Shown in pieces: positions 63,207 through 64,000 of a stretch of 64,000 nt of DNA. This stretch comes from Leptotrichia wadei (GTDB lineage: Bacteria; Fusobacteriota; Fusobacteriia; Fusobacteriales; Leptotrichiaceae), in the NCBI RefSeq assembly GCF_007990445.1, contig NZ_AP019841.1, positions 434,001-498,000 on the forward strand, written 5' to 3'. The position numbers and the translations under genes were made by a program. The notes under the pieces are model-generated. The model searched no databases. It had not been told where the DNA came from and saw nothing but the letters and a program-made list of their open reading frames with translations. The first letter of the stretch is position 1. Each line of letters starts with the position of its first letter.

Positions 63207-64000
63207 ATGTATTTAACATTAAAACAACAAGTAAAACATCTTAGTAAAAAGGAGTTTAGGAATTTAAAATATTTATCTCATATAGCCAAGAACTTAACTA
63301 ATGAAGCTATATATAATGTTAGACAACACTATTTTCAAAATAAAAAGTATTTAAGTTATAATGAAAACTATAAAATGCTTAAAAATAGTGAAAATTACAA
63401 GAAATTAAATTCTAATATGGCTCAACAAATTCTAAAAGAAGTAGATGGAAGTTTCAAATCATTTTTTGGACTTTTAAAACTTGCTAAGAATGGTCAATAT
63501 AATTTTAAAGATATAAAATTACCTAAATATCTTGCTAAAGATGGTTTTACAACTCTTGTTATAGGTTTTGTAAGATTAAAAGATGATATTCTGATAGTTC
63601 CTTATTCAAATTCATTTAGAAAGATACATAAGGAAATCGCAATAAAGCTACCACCAGTATTAAAAAACAAGAAAATAAAAGAGATTAGAATAATACCAAA
63701 ACAACATTCTAGGTACTTTGAAATTCAATATACTTATGAAGTGGAAGAAGTTCAAAGGGAATTAAATAAAAACAATGCACTAGGAATTGATTTAGGTATA
63801 AATAATCTTTGTACTTGTGTTACAAATACTGGAACTTCATTCATAATAGATGGTAGAAAATTAAAATCAATAAATCAATACTATAACAAGATAAATGCAA
63901 AATTGCAAAGCATTAAAGATAAGCAAAAGATAGAGCATATAACATTAAGGCAAAAGAGAATAGCCAGAAAGAGAAATAATCGTATAAATGATTATCTTTC
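63207..64000 (+). CDS. tnpB: TnpB-family nuclease of IStron copy 2, 3'-truncated by window
   Basis: Same start and ribosome site as copy 1 (ATG after AAAAGGAGGTGATTATAT). 264 codons are visible to the edge, open throughout. LGIDLGINNLCTCVTN carries the first RuvC Asp. Differences from copy 1 are scattered substitutions, for example YNFKDIKL for YDNKKIKL and KIHKEIAIKL for KTHQEIKIKL, so both copies look functional as proteins. Confidence 0.87.
   Translation, partial: MYLTLKQQVKHLSKKEFRNLKYLSHIAKNLTNEAIYNVRQHYFQNKKYLSYNENYKMLKNSENYKKLNSNMAQQILKEVDGSFKSFFGLLKLAKNGQYNFKDIKLPKYLAKDGFTTLVIGFVRLKDDILIVPYSNSFRKIHKEIAIKLPPVLKNKKIKEIRIIPKQHSRYFEIQYTYEVEEVQRELNKNNALGIDLGINNLCTCVTNTGTSFIIDGRKLKSINQYYNKINAKLQSIKDKQKIEHITLRQKRIARKRNNRINDYL

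Larger units (their letters stand above)
62626..64000 (+). mobile_element. IStron copy 2, intron-complete, cut by window edge
   Basis: Begins right after TTTAT (62621-62625). Left-end hairpin CTCGCGACT/AGTCGTGAG (62643-62651 with 62654-62662), full group I intron core, then tnpB. About 1.4 kb visible. Apart from the 170-nt segment and a few small differences it is nearly identical to copy 1, so recent activity is likely. Confidence 0.88.

Noticed and set aside
1-64000. CRISPR arrays, tRNA or rRNA genes
   Set aside because: No regularly spaced repeat series and no tRNA/rRNA signatures were seen; the tandem repeats at 22084 are within a coding sequence.

Overview
The window is low-GC DNA that looks like a Leptotrichia chromosome (Fusobacteriota). 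The evidence is the very large autotransporter with an N/G/I/Y-rich passenger, A/T-rich intergenic DNA with TTGAAT/TATAAT-type promoters, and a Gram-negative envelope combined with gene content typical of low-GC anaerobes (pyruvate:ferredoxin oxidoreductase, ECF transporters, GH57 branching enzyme). The genus is an inference; there is no rRNA in the window to settle it.

Layout. 1-7 kb: the 3' part of a giant autotransporter adhesin. 7-19 kb: folC, a DUF2278/DUF4240 pair, an ECF transporter operon (S, T, A1, A2), a mannose-6-phosphate isomerase, a lipoprotein next to mtnN, a SPOR-domain protein, an NrnA-like phosphoesterase and two small genes. 19-34 kb: a TetR regulator divergent from a MalY/PatB lyase, msrA, an OatA-like acyltransferase and a free SGNH paralogue, glycogen phosphorylase, RNase P RNA (rnpB, minus strand), a DUF3298 protein, a lipoprotein, an LD-carboxypeptidase, a TPR protein and dapD. 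33.8-46.8 kb: a sulfate uptake and reduction cluster in the order siroheme reductase, cysA, aprA-like, aprB-like ferredoxin, cysD, cysN, sbp, [IStron], cysT, cysW. 47-50.6 kb: pyruvate:ferredoxin oxidoreductase. 50.7-54 kb: an accessory patch with an Lsa-type ABC-F gene between two ISL3 transposase fragments, then a truncated tnpB. 54-64 kb: recJ, a lipid kinase, a GH57 glycogen branching enzyme, a flippase, and a family 2 glycosyltransferase interrupted by a second IStron that runs off the window.

Two features stand out. First, there are two copies of an IStron, a group I intron fused to a TnpB-encoding IS605-like element, both inserted directly after TTTAT. The copy inside the glycosyltransferase keeps the intron core (P1/IGS, P, Q, R, S). 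The copy at the last codons of sbp has lost exactly 170 nt carrying the IGS and the P segment, so it should be unable to splice; it sits where splicing is hardly needed.

Second, two unannotated loci have the layout of type I toxin-antitoxin systems. At 39.1-39.5 kb and 58.3-58.6 kb, a 23-residue hydrophobic peptide gene with a strong Shine-Dalgarno and its own terminator lies beside a predicted 70-80 nt small RNA with its own promoter and terminator. In each case the small RNA is complementary to the peptide's translation start region: 13 bp over the start codon in one, and 17 of 19 positions running into the Shine-Dalgarno in the other. I found these by reading the sequence, and they need experimental support.
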